This document shows positions 35,031-44,780 of a stretch of DNA of 64,000 bases, piece after piece. Position 1 is the stretch's first letter. Every line of letters starts with the position of its first letter. The DNA is from Paludibacter sp. GTDB lineage: Bacteria > Bacteroidota > Bacteroidia > Bacteroidales > Paludibacteraceae. The notes below the pieces were generated by a model, which saw only the letters and a list, made by a program, of their open reading frames with translations, made no database searches and was not told the DNA's origin. The translations under genes were made by a program, and so were the position numbers. Where the stretch lies: the NCBI GenBank assembly GCA_019163375.1, contig JAFLKK010000008.1, forward strand, positions 186,001 through 250,000. The letters run 5' to 3'.

Positions 35031-35870
35031 ATGACTAAACAAGAATTATTTGAAAACATACAACGCAAAAAATCATTTCTTTGCGTAGGATTAGATACTG
35101 ACGTAAATAAAATTCCGGAACATTTGTTCGACGAATCGGACGATCCTATCTTTGCATTCAACAAAGCCATTATCGATGCTACAGCCGATCTTTGTGTGGC
35201 GTACAAGCCGAACCTGGCATTCTACGAAAGTCTGGGCTTGGAGGGATGGGAAATTCTAGAACGCACAGTGGAATATATTCGTGCAAACTATCCCGATCAG
35301 TTTATTATTGCCGACGCTAAACGTGGCGACATTGGTAATACCTCGGCTATGTATGCGCGTACTTTCTTTGGGAACATGGAATTCGATTCGGTAACCGTAG
35401 CACCTTATATGGGCGAAGATTCGGTAACTCCTTTCCTTACTTATGAGGACAAATGGGTAACGCTGCTTGCTTTGACTTCTAACAAAGGAGCATTCGATTT
35501 CCAATTTATGAAGGATGCCGAAACCGGCGAACGTTTGTTCGAAAAAGTACTCAGAACTTCACTCAGCTGGGGAACCGACGAAAACATGATGTACGTGGTA
35601 GGTGCTACCAAAGCAGAAATGCTGACGGATGTCCGTGCTATCGTACCGGAACATTTCTTATTGGTTCCCGGTGTTGGAGCGCAAGGTGGAAGCCTGGCCG
35701 AAGTAGCTAAATACGGCTTAAACAGCACTTGTGGTTTGTTGGTCAACTCATCGCGCCAGATTATCTACGCATCCGAAGAAGCTGATTACGCAAAAGCAGC
35801 ACGCATCGAAGCAGAAAAAGTACAATTGGAAATGGAACAAATTCTTTTTGCAGCTGAATTGATTCAATAA
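35031..35870 (+). CDS. pyrF: Orotidine 5'-phosphate decarboxylase, type 2
   Basis: 279 residues, longer than the E. coli enzyme, as expected for the type 2 (TIGR02127) class. The catalytic Asp-Lys-Asp array is in [13 protein letters not shown], with an opening [23 protein letters not shown] and VPGVGAQGG complete the barrel and phosphate site. It forms UMP from OMP, the last step of de novo pyrimidine synthesis. It may share a transcript with prfA (93-bp spacing). Confidence 0.96.
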   Translation: MTKQELFENIQRKKSFLCVGLDTDVNKIPEHLFDESDDPIFAFNKAIIDATADLCVAYKPNLAFYESLGLEGWEILERTVEYIRANYPDQFIIADAKRGDIGNTSAMYARTFFGNMEFDSVTVAPYMGEDSVTPFLTYEDKWVTLLALTSNKGAFDFQFMKDAETGERLFEKVLRTSLSWGTDENMMYVVGATKAEMLTDVRAIVPEHFLLVPGVGAQGGSLAEVAKYGLNSTCGLLVNSSRQIIYASEEADYAKAARIEAEKVQLEMEQILFAAELIQ

Positions 35871-35904
35871 AAAAAGTCCCGATTTATTCAACGGAACAAT
35901 CATC

Positions 35905-36792
35905 ATGAAAAAAATCGAATACTTAGTATTATTTTTAATGTTATTGTCAGGCAACGCAATCGCAAAACAACCGGCTACTTTTACCGTGGCTACCTATAAT
36001 GTGCGATTAGCTAACCACGGAGATTCGGTAAACGGAAATGGTTGGGGAAAACGAGCTCCCTACGTAGCGAAGGTTGCTTTGTTTCACGGATTCGATATAT
36101 TCGGAACCCAGGAAGGGTTTTATGAGCAATTAAAGGATTTGAAGCAGTTGATGCCCGGCTATGAATATATCGGGGTAGGCCGCGAAGACGGCAAAAAGGA
36201 AGGAGAGCATTCGGCCATTTTTTACCGCACTGATAAATTTAAGGTGCTCGAGCATGGTGATTTCTGGCTGTCGGAAGATCAAACGAAACCCAATAAAGGG
36301 TGGGATGCGGTGTGTATACGTGTTTGCACGTGGGGAAAATTCAAGGAGCTCAGCACAGGACTGACATTTGTTTATTTCAACCTACACATGGATCACAAAG
36401 GAATCAAAGCCCGTGAAGAAAGTGCTAAACTAATTTTGAAAAAGATTCAGGGAATGCCGAAAGGTACACCGGTAATCCTGTCGGGCGACTTTAATGTCAA
36501 TCAGTTTTCGTCATCCTACAAGTTATTAAGCACATCGGGCATATTACGTGATGCGCATGATAAAGCAACATTAATTTACGAGCCTGTAGTAGGCACGTTC
36601 AACGGATTCGATGCTAACAATGTAGAAACCGGACGTATTGATCATATCTTCCTGACAGATAATTTCACGGTATCGAAATATGGTATTTTAGACGATACAT
36701 ATCAAGCAGCAAGCAAAGAGAATGGGAACAAAGTAGAAACAAGATTCCCTTCCGACCATTTTGCTGTAATGATAACTGTGGAAGTAAAATAG
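35905..36792 (+). CDS. Exported endonuclease/exonuclease/phosphatase-fold hydrolase
   Basis: 295 residues with a signal peptide (1-20). The fold's motifs are in order: TVATYNVRLAN, FGTQEGFYEQ (metal Glu), FYFNLHMDHKG-like YFNLHMDHKG, LSGDFNVNQ and the final PSDHFAVM with catalytic His. This group of exported EEP proteins includes sphingomyelinase- and phosphodiesterase-like enzymes. A periplasmic or secreted phosphoester hydrolase is likely; the substrate is unknown. It starts 34 bp after pyrF and ends in a strong terminator. Confidence 0.85.
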   Translation: MKKIEYLVLFLMLLSGNAIAKQPATFTVATYNVRLANHGDSVNGNGWGKRAPYVAKVALFHGFDIFGTQEGFYEQLKDLKQLMPGYEYIGVGREDGKKEGEHSAIFYRTDKFKVLEHGDFWLSEDQTKPNKGWDAVCIRVCTWGKFKELSTGLTFVYFNLHMDHKGIKAREESAKLILKKIQGMPKGTPVILSGDFNVNQFSSSYKLLSTSGILRDAHDKATLIYEPVVGTFNGFDANNVETGRIDHIFLTDNFTVSKYGILDDTYQAASKENGNKVETRFPSDHFAVMITVEVK

Positions 36793-36840
36793 TTATTCTA
36801 TTTCAATATCAACCATCTATTCCTCTGGAATAAACTAAAA

Positions 36841-36886
36841 AACAAAACATCCCGAAACTATCTTCTTAGTTTCGGGATGTTTTGTT
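36841..36886. terminator. Bidirectional terminator
   Basis: 20-bp arms at 36841-36860 and 36867-36886 are perfect complements (core CATCCCGAAACTA) around TCTTCT. A- and T-rich flanks serve both the EEP gene and the convergent phzF-like gene. Confidence 0.9.
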
Positions 36887-36918
36887 TCATAAAAATCCAC
36901 TCATAGCCGTAAAATAGA

Positions 36919-37710
36919 CTATATTTTCAATTCTGCATGAAAGACCGTTACGGCTTGTCCTTTTATTTCCACACGGTCATTCAGCAGTTTTACTTTCAGT
37001 CGACCGGTACGTTTGGAGAGTTGATAGGAATTAAATTCCAATTTCCCGGTTTTAGCGTGCCACAAAGGCGTAAGTGCACAATGCGCTGAACCCGTAACAG
37101 GGTCTTCGTCAATCCCTGCCAATGGGGCAAAAACCCGCAATACAAAGTCGCGGTCGGGTTGTTCTCCTGCAGCTGTAATCATCAAATGTCCGAGTCCATT
37201 TGCTTTCAGCAGCTCTAGGTTAGGTTTGGCATTTAGAATGTCAGCCTCCGAAGCAGCAACGGCAATGACCCAATCGTAAATGCTCGAATACATTTCCTGC
37301 GGTTCGAAACCCACAATTGCTTTCAAATCGGACGGAACATCCATCTTTGCCAACGGATAAGCAGGGAAATTCATGGCTATCCAATCACCCTGTTTGGTGA
37401 TGGTCAACTCGCCACCTTCGGCTTTAAAAACAATGGCTTCATCCGCTTTTTTCAATCCCAGTTGGTAGATAATGTGCCCACTGGCAAGCGTGGCATGTCC
37501 ACAAAGCGGCACTTCACGGTTGGGTGTAAAATAACGTATCCGAAACTCCTTTCCATTGGGAATGATAAAAGCAGATTCGGAAAGATTCATTTCCATGGCC
37601 AACTGTTGCATCTTTTCTGATGGGAAATGTTCATCCACTATCATTACTCCTGCCGGATTGCCTTTGAAAGGCACTGCGGTAAAAGCATCTACCTGATAAA
37701 TTGTATTCAT
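36919..37710 (-). CDS. PhzF-family isomerase/epimerase
   Basis: 263 residues from ATG 37710 (MNTIYQVDAFTAVPFKGNPA is the family start; an upstream in-frame start at 37755 is rejected). The catalytic Glu is in MNLSESAFI, with PLCGHATLAS and late IDEDPVTGSAH as signature. PhzF-fold enzymes isomerise or racemise small molecules; outside phenazine clusters the substrate is unknown, and no other phz gene is present. It follows two GNAT genes, 10 bp from the nearer. Confidence 0.9.
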   Translation of the reverse strand: MNTIYQVDAFTAVPFKGNPAGVMIVDEHFPSEKMQQLAMEMNLSESAFIIPNGKEFRIRYFTPNREVPLCGHATLASGHIIYQLGLKKADEAIVFKAEGGELTITKQGDWIAMNFPAYPLAKMDVPSDLKAIVGFEPQEMYSSIYDWVIAVAASEADILNAKPNLELLKANGLGHLMITAAGEQPDRDFVLRVFAPLAGIDEDPVTGSAHCALTPLWHAKTGKLEFNSYQLSKRTGRLKVKLLNDRVEIKGQAVTVFHAELKI

Positions 37711-37720
37711 AATTATATTT

Positions 37721-38161
37721 TTAAAACACCAAATCGCAATTCGACTCCACCGCATCTACATTGGCGCCAAGACTTTTGTAGAATTCTATGGCCGGTTGGT
37801 TCCATTCCGAAACCTGCCAACGGAGCTTCTTACACTTTTCGGCTTTGGCAAAGGCAATCACCTCCTTTATCAACTTTGTGCCTACACCTGCACCCCTGAA
37901 ATTGGGTCGTACGTACAAATCGTCCATATACAACGATTTGCCAATCCAGGTGTAATAGCCGAAGAAATACGTCGCATAGCCCAGTATTTCATCCGCATCA
38001 TTCACCGCCACAAATCCCGTAAGGTATTCTTTCTCCCTCAGCATTTGCTCCACGGAATTGGTCATCTTCTCCGGTAGTTTTTCGAAAAGTGCAAACTCTT
38101 TGAAAAGAGAAATCAATACGAGGTAATCACTCTCCTCTATTTTTCTGATAGTTACTGTCAT
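37721..38161 (-). CDS. GNAT N-acetyltransferase, diamine acetyltransferase-like
   Basis: 146 residues. The acetyl-CoA loop is VRPNFRGAGVGTKLI (Q/RxxGxG/A pattern), preceded by SLYMDDLYV and followed by RWQVSEWNQPAIEFYKSLGA, a pattern close to spermidine/spermine acetyltransferases. It acetylates an amine in the cytoplasm; the polyamine specificity is a guess. It is sandwiched between another GNAT (5-bp gap) and phzF-like (10-bp gap), so the three form an operon. Confidence 0.85.
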   Translation of the reverse strand: MTVTIRKIEESDYLVLISLFKEFALFEKLPEKMTNSVEQMLREKEYLTGFVAVNDADEILGYATYFFGYYTWIGKSLYMDDLYVRPNFRGAGVGTKLIKEVIAFAKAEKCKKLRWQVSEWNQPAIEFYKSLGANVDAVESNCDLVF

Positions 38162-38166
38162 GTATT

Positions 38167-38691
38167 TTAATTTGATGTTGTAAGTGTAGCGTATTCTCTA
38201 TCCAGAATACTCATATTGTGTACCGAATAATACTCATCGTCCATTACAAAAGACTCCCGTAAAGTACCCTCGATACGGAAACCGCAACTCTGATAACAGC
38301 GAATAGCAGCTTTATTAAATTCAAAAACACCCAGGTCGACCCGATGAAGTACTAATTCTTCAAAACAGATTTTCAGCAAAGCCCGTATTAGTTGTCGGCC
38401 ATAACCCTTGCTCCTATCCTGCTCATTGGCAATCAAAATCCGACACAAGCGTGCACTCTTATTCTTCACATTGAGATGACTAATGGATGCGTGACCAATC
38501 ACCTTATCCGTTCCAGCATCCACCACACGGTATATCCTGTGCGTTGTATCGGCAAGGTAGTTACTCAGTTGCTCCACCGTCACCGGAAAAGTAAACGAAG
38601 CGCCACCAAACTGATACATAAACTTTTCGGTATCCATCCAGTTGATAAACTGCTCAAAATCATCTGCGGTAAATTTTTCAAGTCGTATCAT
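38167..38691 (-). CDS. GNAT N-acetyltransferase
   Basis: 174 residues from ATG 38691 (MIRLEKFTADDFEQFINW). A GTG at 38700 would add three residues. The acetyl-CoA site is EQDRSKGYGRQLIRALL, with the later LGVFEFNKAAIRCYQSCGF typical of RimJ/RimL-like or SpeG-like acetyltransferases. The substrate is unknown. First gene of the GNAT-GNAT-PhzF cluster. Confidence 0.85.
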   Translation of the reverse strand: MIRLEKFTADDFEQFINWMDTEKFMYQFGGASFTFPVTVEQLSNYLADTTHRIYRVVDAGTDKVIGHASISHLNVKNKSARLCRILIANEQDRSKGYGRQLIRALLKICFEELVLHRVDLGVFEFNKAAIRCYQSCGFRIEGTLRESFVMDDEYYSVHNMSILDREYATLTTSN

Positions 38692-38758
38692 TGCCAACAC
38701 ATCTTTAAGAATTTGTAATTCATTTGCAAATGTATGAATAATTTACATAAAAATAAAT

Positions 38759-38788
38759 GCCCCGAAACTCATTTCTGAATTCCGGGGC
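38759..38788 (-). terminator. Terminator of the GH43 gene
   Basis: GCCCCG pairs with CGGGGC, with AT-rich inner sequence. A-rich plus-strand flank at 38748-38757 gives a T-rich tail to the minus transcript. Confidence 0.55.
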
Positions 38789-38811
38789 GATTATTGATTT
38801 ACTTATACAGA

Positions 38812-39792
38812 CTATTTTACAGCACTCACTCCTTCAGTGGTCATTTGAACCCGTTTTAGCGAACCATCTTTGTTGTAAAAGAGCTGATCGATACATACCG
38901 AACGGTGAAAACTGCTTCCACCCACATCGGCACCACCATTGTGATATACAAAATACGATTTACCTTTAAACTCAACAATGGCTTGATGATTGGTATTTGA
39001 ATTTCCGGCAAGTTCGTTCAAAATACCCTTGTATTGCCACGGTCCGGTAATCTTTCTGCTCATAGCATACACGATTTTTTCGGGAAACTCAGATGCATAC
39101 GACAAGTAATACCAATCCTTATTTTTATGAATCCAAGGTGCTTCGGTAAACCGTGGCAGATTAGGAACCGCTACAATCGATCCAATGGTGTCGATCATAT
39201 TTTCTTTTAGTTTCACGTAGTAGCATTGGGTATTTCCCCAAAAAAGGTAAGCTTGTTTATCATCATCAATAAACACCGTTGGGTCAATATCATCCCAACT
39301 AATTTTGGTGTATTTAGTGGTCAGATCGTTGGTGATAATGGCCGAACCTTTGGCATCCTTGAATGGTCCGGTTGGGCTATCCGAAACGGCTACACCAATG
39401 GCTTTGCCGTGAATAGTACCATGCTCCACCGCCACATACCAGTAAAATTTACCATTGCGCTCTATTACTTGCGAAGCCCACGCATCACCCTTAGCCCATG
39501 CAAAATCCTTAGCACGTAAGGGAGTAGGATGCTCCGTCCACGTTTTCATATCGTCCGACGAAAACACGCACCAGTCATTCATTACATAGCGTTCCTGCCC
39601 TTTAGGACAAACATCGTGTCCGGTATAAAGATAGAACTTATTTTTATACACCATAGCCCCGGGATCGGCGGTGTATTTATAACGGATAACGGGATTACCT
39701 TCGGCTCGAAAGGTGGTGTCGCGCGTCACTTCCTGACTAAAAAGCGAGCCTATACATAGAATAGAAAGCAGAGCAGAAAAACATTTTCGCAT
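38812..39792 (-). CDS. Exported glycoside hydrolase family 43 enzyme
   Basis: 326 residues from ATG 39792, which opens a signal peptide (MRKCFSALLSILCIGSLFSQ). An ATG at 39894 upstream is rejected because the promoter lies between. The GH43 five-bladed propeller residues are visible: general base D43 (ADPGAMVY), pKa modulator D170 (DIDPTVF) and general acid E217 (FTEAPW). This family contains beta-xylosidases and arabinofuranosidases, fitting its place behind xylE-xylA-xylB. It would release xylose or arabinose from oligosaccharides outside the inner membrane. It has its own promoter. Confidence 0.9.
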   Translation of the reverse strand: MRKCFSALLSILCIGSLFSQEVTRDTTFRAEGNPVIRYKYTADPGAMVYKNKFYLYTGHDVCPKGQERYVMNDWCVFSSDDMKTWTEHPTPLRAKDFAWAKGDAWASQVIERNGKFYWYVAVEHGTIHGKAIGVAVSDSPTGPFKDAKGSAIITNDLTTKYTKISWDDIDPTVFIDDDKQAYLFWGNTQCYYVKLKENMIDTIGSIVAVPNLPRFTEAPWIHKNKDWYYLSYASEFPEKIVYAMSRKITGPWQYKGILNELAGNSNTNHQAIVEFKGKSYFVYHNGGADVGGSSFHRSVCIDQLFYNKDGSLKRVQMTTEGVSAVK

Positions 39793-39821
39793 ATATATGA
39801 GTATTAAATTGTGTTTGCTCA

Positions 39822-39852
39822 CAAAATTAATGTAAAACTCACCGGTTTCAAA
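39822..39852 (-). promoter_or_regulatory. Promoter of the GH43 gene
   Basis: On the minus strand TAATTTTG (39822-39829) with TTTG (39849-39852) 19 bp upstream, the standard Bacteroidota spacing. Confidence 0.65.
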
Positions 39853-39893
39853 CAGAATCAGATAAATATGCAATTTTGTCCACCAATAAAACA

Positions 39894-39934
39894 AAATCGT
39901 CCCGAAACTCTATTCAGAGCTTCGGGACGATTTC
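39894..39934 (-). terminator. Second hairpin in a tandem terminator after xylE
   Basis: AAATCGTCCCGAA pairs with TTCGGGACGATTT, closing an inner stem of CTCT and AGAG. It sits between xylE and the GH43 promoter. Confidence 0.7.
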
Positions 39935-39947
39935 TATTTAGGATAAA

Positions 39948-39982
39948 TACTCCTCCGATGATTTCAAGTCATCGGAGGAGTA
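39948..39982 (-). terminator. First terminator hairpin after xylE
   Basis: A perfect 14-bp stem TACTCCTCCGATGA with its complement around TTTCAAG, 10 bp past the xylE stop. Confidence 0.75.
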
Positions 39983-39991
39983 AAGAAAATA

Positions 39992-41659
39992 TTATTTCTT
40001 TTTCCAAAGTTCTTCTATAGATTCCAAAGTACGACCTTTGGTTTCGGGAACAAATTTCCACATAAAGATAGCAGAAAGGATACTCATAATACCGTAAATC
40101 CAGTAAGAGAATCCGTGGTTGAATGTTTGTGTCAACCATACGTTATCGTTCAACATTGGGAAGGTAAGTGATACAATCCAGTTGGCAATCCATTGCGCTG
40201 CAACGGCTATTGACAAAGCTCCACGAATAGAGTTCGGGAAGATTTCGGCCAACAGTACCCAACATACCGGTCCCCAGCTCATAGCAAATGCTGCTGTATA
40301 AACCAACATGAAAACAAGTGCCAATATACCTACGTGACCTGAGTAGAAAGTAAATCCTAAACCAATCATACTTATAGCCATACCGATAGAACCGATAATC
40401 ATAAGTGGTTTACGACCAAATTTATCCACCGTCATAATGGCTACTACGGTAAATGCTAAATTCACAACACCCACGATAATGGTTTGAAGTAAAGAAGAAT
40501 CGGTAGAAGCACCCATGTTACGGAAAATGTTTCCGGCATAATAAAGCACTACGTTAATACCCACTGCTTGTTGAAATACCGAAAGTAGCACACCAACGAT
40601 AATAACACCCGCTCCGTACGAAAGCCAAGGTGCATTCAGTTCGTGCAATGTACCTTTAATATCGTTCAGAATATTTTCAGCATTGTCTTTACCTGCAATT
40701 TTTTGAAGTACAGAAAGTGCCTTGTCATTTTTACCCTTCATAGCCAAATAACGAGGAGTTTCAGGCACAAAGAAAAGTAAAACAACAAAGATACCGGCAG
40801 GAATAGCTCCTGAAAGGAACATCAAACGCCATCCGTCGGTGATCAACCATTGTTCGTCACCCTGACGAGCAATCATGAGGTTTACAAAATAGATAACCAA
40901 CATACCGAAGATAATAGCAAACTGGTTGAAAGAAACCAATTTTCCACGTACGTTAGCTGGAGCAATTTCGGCAATATACATCGGTGAAATCATGGAAGCC
41001 AATCCTACACCAATACCACCGATAATACGATAAACTACAAACGAATACACATCAAGTGTTCCGAAAATATTAAATGCTTCGGGTTTCCAAGCACCGACAG
41101 CTGAAATAAAGAACGCAACTGCAGCGATAAAGAGTCCGTTTTTACGTCCTAATGATTTGGATACAAAACCGGCAGCAGCTCCACCAATAATACATCCGAT
41201 AAGGGCACTGGCAATAACAAATCCTTTAACTGCATCGGCCATATTCTTCATGGCTTCAATATCAGTAGAGTTTGGCAATGCTTTTGTCAAGAAACTTACA
41301 GCCCAGATAGTCATTCCACCCAACAAAACAGCTGCAATGATACCACCGTTTTTCTTGCCGAGCAAACGAATAAACTGTCCGCTAAGAATGATAAATACGA
41401 AATACAGTACAATTACCATCATCATGCGGTACTGAGTAAACAACTGAGTTACCGTGTTCAAATCGAAAATATAACTGCTTCCACTTGTTTTATAAATATA
41501 AAATTCAACCAGTGATTTCTCTGCTCCGTTCACCACAGCAGTGTCATAACCAAAAAGTAGACCACCTAACGTAGCTACCAACGTGAGCAAGAAGATATAC
41601 AACTTACTTCCTTGTTGAAATGAATTGGAATTGCTTCCACCTGTATCAATAAATGCCAT
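39992..41659 (-). CDS. xylE: Xylose/H+ symporter of the MFS sugar-porter family, with insertion
   Basis: 555 residues from ATG 41659; a 41716 start would precede it with an unlikely polar tail. Sugar-porter motifs are clear: GGLLFGYDTAVVNG, SLGRKNGLFIAAV, RIIGGIGVGLASM, PETPRYLAMKG, QQAVGINVVLYYAG and PETKGRTLESIEELW. E. coli XylE has about 491 residues. Most of the excess lies at residues 55-140, between helix 1 and the segment FVIASALIGCIIGG, and contains two extra hydrophobic stretches (about 78-98 and 105-124). It takes up xylose; last gene of the xyl operon, with a tandem terminator. Confidence 0.9.
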   Translation of the reverse strand: MAFIDTGGSNSNSFQQGSKLYIFLLTLVATLGGLLFGYDTAVVNGAEKSLVEFYIYKTSGSSYIFDLNTVTQLFTQYRMMMVIVLYFVFIILSGQFIRLLGKKNGGIIAAVLLGGMTIWAVSFLTKALPNSTDIEAMKNMADAVKGFVIASALIGCIIGGAAAGFVSKSLGRKNGLFIAAVAFFISAVGAWKPEAFNIFGTLDVYSFVVYRIIGGIGVGLASMISPMYIAEIAPANVRGKLVSFNQFAIIFGMLVIYFVNLMIARQGDEQWLITDGWRLMFLSGAIPAGIFVVLLFFVPETPRYLAMKGKNDKALSVLQKIAGKDNAENILNDIKGTLHELNAPWLSYGAGVIIVGVLLSVFQQAVGINVVLYYAGNIFRNMGASTDSSLLQTIIVGVVNLAFTVVAIMTVDKFGRKPLMIIGSIGMAISMIGLGFTFYSGHVGILALVFMLVYTAAFAMSWGPVCWVLLAEIFPNSIRGALSIAVAAQWIANWIVSLTFPMLNDNVWLTQTFNHGFSYWIYGIMSILSAIFMWKFVPETKGRTLESIEELWKKK

Positions 41660-41778
41660 TTTAATTGAGTTTATATGATTTTTAGTAATAGATAGTGATT
41701 TTGTAACAAAAGCCAAGAACCAAGACTGAGCTTAACTCATATCTGTCTTGGATCTTGGCTACATTATTTTAATGCTTA

Positions 41779-43095
41779 TTAAATGTACATGTTTACAATT
41801 GCTTCGTAAAGTTCTTGTTTACCGCTAAGTTGTTTTGGTTCGCCTTGAGCTTTTGCGTAAGCATAAACATCTTCGAAAGATAATTTACCTTCTTCAAACT
41901 CTTTTCCTTTACCTGCATCGTAAGAAGCATAACGGTCAGCAACCATTTTTTTGTAAGGAGATTCTTCCAAAATAGCAGCAGCTGCTTCTAATGAACGAGC
42001 CATAACATCCATTGCACCAATGTGAGCGATGAATAAATCTTCGTTATCGGTAGAGTTACGACGGATTTTAGCATCGAAGTTGGTACCACCACCTTGCATA
42101 CCACCACCTTGTAGTACAACCAACATAGCTTGTGTCAATTCGAATACGTCAACAGGGAATTGGTCAGTATCCCAACCGTTTTGAACATCACCGCGGTTAG
42201 CATCGATAGCACCCAACATACCGTTATCAACTGCACATTGCAATTCGTGCTCGAAAGTATGTCCTGCCAAAGTAGCGTGGTTTACTTCAATGTTGATTTT
42301 GAAATCATTTTCCAAACCGAATTCTTTCAAGAAACCGATTACTGTTTCAGTATCCACATCGTATTGGTGTTTCATTGGTTCCATTGGTTTTGGTTCGATA
42401 AGGAACACGCCTTTGAATCCTTTTGCACGAGCATAGTCACGAGCTTTTTGCAACATAGTACCCATGTGTTGTTTTTCACGTTTCATGTTGGTGTTCAACA
42501 ATGACATGTAACCTTCGCGACCTCCCCAGAATACATACGCTTTACCTCCTAATTCGATAGTAGCATCGATTGCATTCTTGATTTGAACCATTGCACGTGC
42601 AGCAGTATCAAAATCAGGATTAGTGCTTGCACCGTTCATATAACGAGCTGGAGAGAATACGTTAGCAGTACCCCACATAAGTTTGATACCTGTAGCAGCT
42701 TGTTTTTCTTTTGCGTAAGCAACGATAGCTTTAAGGTTAGCTTCGTATTCTTCGATTGAAGAACCTTCGCTGATCAAATCCAAATCGTGGAAACAATAGT
42801 ATTCGATACCAATTTTTTCCATGAATTCAAAACCTGCATCCATTTTATCTTTAGCAGCTTGTAATGCATCAGCAGCTCCTACCCATGGGTGAACTTGTGT
42901 TCCACCACCAAATGGATCGCCACCATCTGCACACAATGTATGCCACCAAGCCATACTGAATTTAAACCATTCTTCCATGGTTTTACCATAAACCACTTTT
43001 TTAGCGTCGTAATAACGGAATGCTAAAGGGTTTTTACTTTCTTTTCCTTCAAATTTGATTTTACCCACTGCTGGGAAATACTGTTTTGCACTCAT
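41779..43095 (-). CDS. xylA: Xylose isomerase
   Basis: 438 residues, class II length. Catalytic H103 and D106 are in [10 protein letters not shown]. Metal ligands are in [28 protein letters not shown] and [17 protein letters not shown], and VFWGGREGY is also typical. It converts D-xylose to D-xylulose in the cytoplasm using Mg or Mn. It lies between xylB upstream and xylE downstream, 111 and 119 bp apart. Confidence 0.97.
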   Translation of the reverse strand: MSAKQYFPAVGKIKFEGKESKNPLAFRYYDAKKVVYGKTMEEWFKFSMAWWHTLCADGGDPFGGGTQVHPWVGAADALQAAKDKMDAGFEFMEKIGIEYYCFHDLDLISEGSSIEEYEANLKAIVAYAKEKQAATGIKLMWGTANVFSPARYMNGASTNPDFDTAARAMVQIKNAIDATIELGGKAYVFWGGREGYMSLLNTNMKREKQHMGTMLQKARDYARAKGFKGVFLIEPKPMEPMKHQYDVDTETVIGFLKEFGLENDFKINIEVNHATLAGHTFEHELQCAVDNGMLGAIDANRGDVQNGWDTDQFPVDVFELTQAMLVVLQGGGMQGGGTNFDAKIRRNSTDNEDLFIAHIGAMDVMARSLEAAAAILEESPYKKMVADRYASYDAGKGKEFEEGKLSFEDVYAYAKAQGEPKQLSGKQELYEAIVNMYI

Positions 43096-43160
43096 AATAG
43101 TTGTTGTTAATAGTTATTTACTGTATGTTTTTTTTGCCTTTCGGCATCATTTATTGTTAT

Positions 43161-43182
43161 TGTGCTACTTTCAATTAGCACA
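43161..43182 (-). promoter_or_regulatory. Palindrome between xylB and xylA
   Basis: TGTGCTA and TAGCACA are separated by eight bases upstream of the xylA start. It may be a weak operator or an RNA hairpin; no promoter -7 match was found beside it. Confidence 0.35.
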
Positions 43183-43206
43183 TTATCATATTTTCAAATT
43201 ATCACA

Positions 43207-44679
43207 TTAAATGAATTTCACCCATTTATCGTACGCTTCGAGGCTCGCTGCAACATCTGCCTGTTCAGGTTTTACTACTATAATTTTCTTCAAAGTAGAG
43301 AAAGCCTCTTCGGCATCTTTGTAGATCCCAGCTCCTATTCCTGCACCACGGGCTGCACCTACCGAACCATCGGTATTATACAACTCGATAGTTGCACCGG
43401 TAATATTTGCCAACGTTTGACGGAAAATAGGGCTTAAGAATAAATTGGCATGACCCGCACGAATCGTTTTGGTTTCAATACCCATTTGGTTCATAATGTC
43501 CATACCGTATTTGAACGAGAAAGCTATGCCTTCGTGAGCTGCACGAGCTAAATGTGCTTTGGTATGACGATTGAAATTGATACCATGAATAGAACAGTTA
43601 GGTTCCTGATTTCCAAGAACACGTTCCGCACCGTTTCCAAATGGTATAATGCTTACACCTTCGCTTCCTACCGGAATTTGAGCAGCCAATTCATTCATTT
43701 CGGCATAACTGATTCCTTCGGGAGCTACATTATTTTTAATCCATGTATTTAGAATAGCCGTTCCATTGATACAAAGCAAAACACCAACACGTGTTGCTTC
43801 GGTAGTATGATTTACGTGCGCAAATGAATTTACACGCGATTGTGGATCGTATTTAGCATCATCGTTTACACCGTATACCACACCCGAAGTACCGCCGGTA
43901 GCAGCAATTTCGCCTGGGTTCAATACGTTTAACGACAAAGCGTTGTTTGGTTGATCACCGGCACGATAGGTTACAGGAGTTCCTTCGGTTAAACCAAGTT
44001 CAGCTGCAATATCAGCTTTCAGAGTTCCTTGTTGTCCGAAAGTTGGTACTATTTCCGGAATCAGGTTCATATCAAAACCGTAGTAATCGAATAGCAATTT
44101 AGCAGGTGCTTTATCCTGAAAGTCCCACGAAATACCTTCCGACAAACCCGAAGCAGTAGTACAAGCCTTGCCGGTCATGCGCATAGCCAGGTAATCGCCC
44201 GGTAACATATAATATTTTGCTTTTGCAAAGTTCTCAGGTTCGTTTTCTTTTACCCAGGCCATTTTCGACAAGGTAAAATTACCCGGTGAATTCAACAGGT
44301 GCGATAAACATTTTTCACCACCAATTTCTTCAAACGCTTTTTGTCCGTAAGGTACAGCGCGGCTGTCGCACCAGATAATAGAATCGCGGATGGCTTTTTG
44401 ATTTTCGTCAACCAACACCAAACCGTGCATTTGGTACGAAATACCAATGGCTTTGATGGCTGATGAATCGGTTACAAACTCTGCAAGTACAGCTTCTGTA
44501 GCCAATTTGAGGTTCGTCCACCATGTTTCGGTGTCTTGTTCTGCCCAACCGGCTTTTACCGACTTAATTTCCATTTCCTTTTTCGGGAAAAATGCGCTCG
44601 AAACACATTCGCCTGTTTCAGCATTTACCAAGCTCGCCTTTACCGACGAACTACCTAAATCATAACCTAATAAGTACAT
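43207..44679 (-). CDS. xylB: Xylulokinase (FGGY family)
   Basis: 490 residues. The actin-like ATPase start is LLGYDLGSSSVKASLV. The substrate pocket YQMHGLVLVD and a catalytic Asp242 in YRAGDQPNN follow. A C-terminal FGGY-type stretch (IRAGHANLFLSPIFRQTLA) completes it. It phosphorylates xylulose to xylulose 5-phosphate for the pentose phosphate pathway. It is preceded by the Nudix regulator gene across an intercistronic hairpin repeat (99 bp). Confidence 0.95.
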   Translation of the reverse strand: MYLLGYDLGSSSVKASLVNAETGECVSSAFFPKKEMEIKSVKAGWAEQDTETWWTNLKLATEAVLAEFVTDSSAIKAIGISYQMHGLVLVDENQKAIRDSIIWCDSRAVPYGQKAFEEIGGEKCLSHLLNSPGNFTLSKMAWVKENEPENFAKAKYYMLPGDYLAMRMTGKACTTASGLSEGISWDFQDKAPAKLLFDYYGFDMNLIPEIVPTFGQQGTLKADIAAELGLTEGTPVTYRAGDQPNNALSLNVLNPGEIAATGGTSGVVYGVNDDAKYDPQSRVNSFAHVNHTTEATRVGVLLCINGTAILNTWIKNNVAPEGISYAEMNELAAQIPVGSEGVSIIPFGNGAERVLGNQEPNCSIHGINFNRHTKAHLARAAHEGIAFSFKYGMDIMNQMGIETKTIRAGHANLFLSPIFRQTLANITGATIELYNTDGSVGAARGAGIGAGIYKDAEEAFSTLKKIIVVKPEQADVAASLEAYDKWVKFI

Positions 44680-44744
44680 ATTTTTTTAATTTACAATTAA
44701 TTCATTTACAATTTACAATTAATATCATGACCGTAGGGAGTTAA

Positions 44745-44780
44745 TATCGCGAAGCAAATATCGCGCGAAGCGCAAATATC
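44745..44780. repeat. Intercistronic mini-hairpin repeat before xylB
   Basis: ATATC-GCGAAGC-AA-ATATC-GCGCGAAGCGC-AA-ATATC, ending at the regulator's stop codon. It shares the 15-mer CGCGAAGCAAATATC with 6800-6814, and is likewise preceded by TTTACAATT words. Confidence 0.75.
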
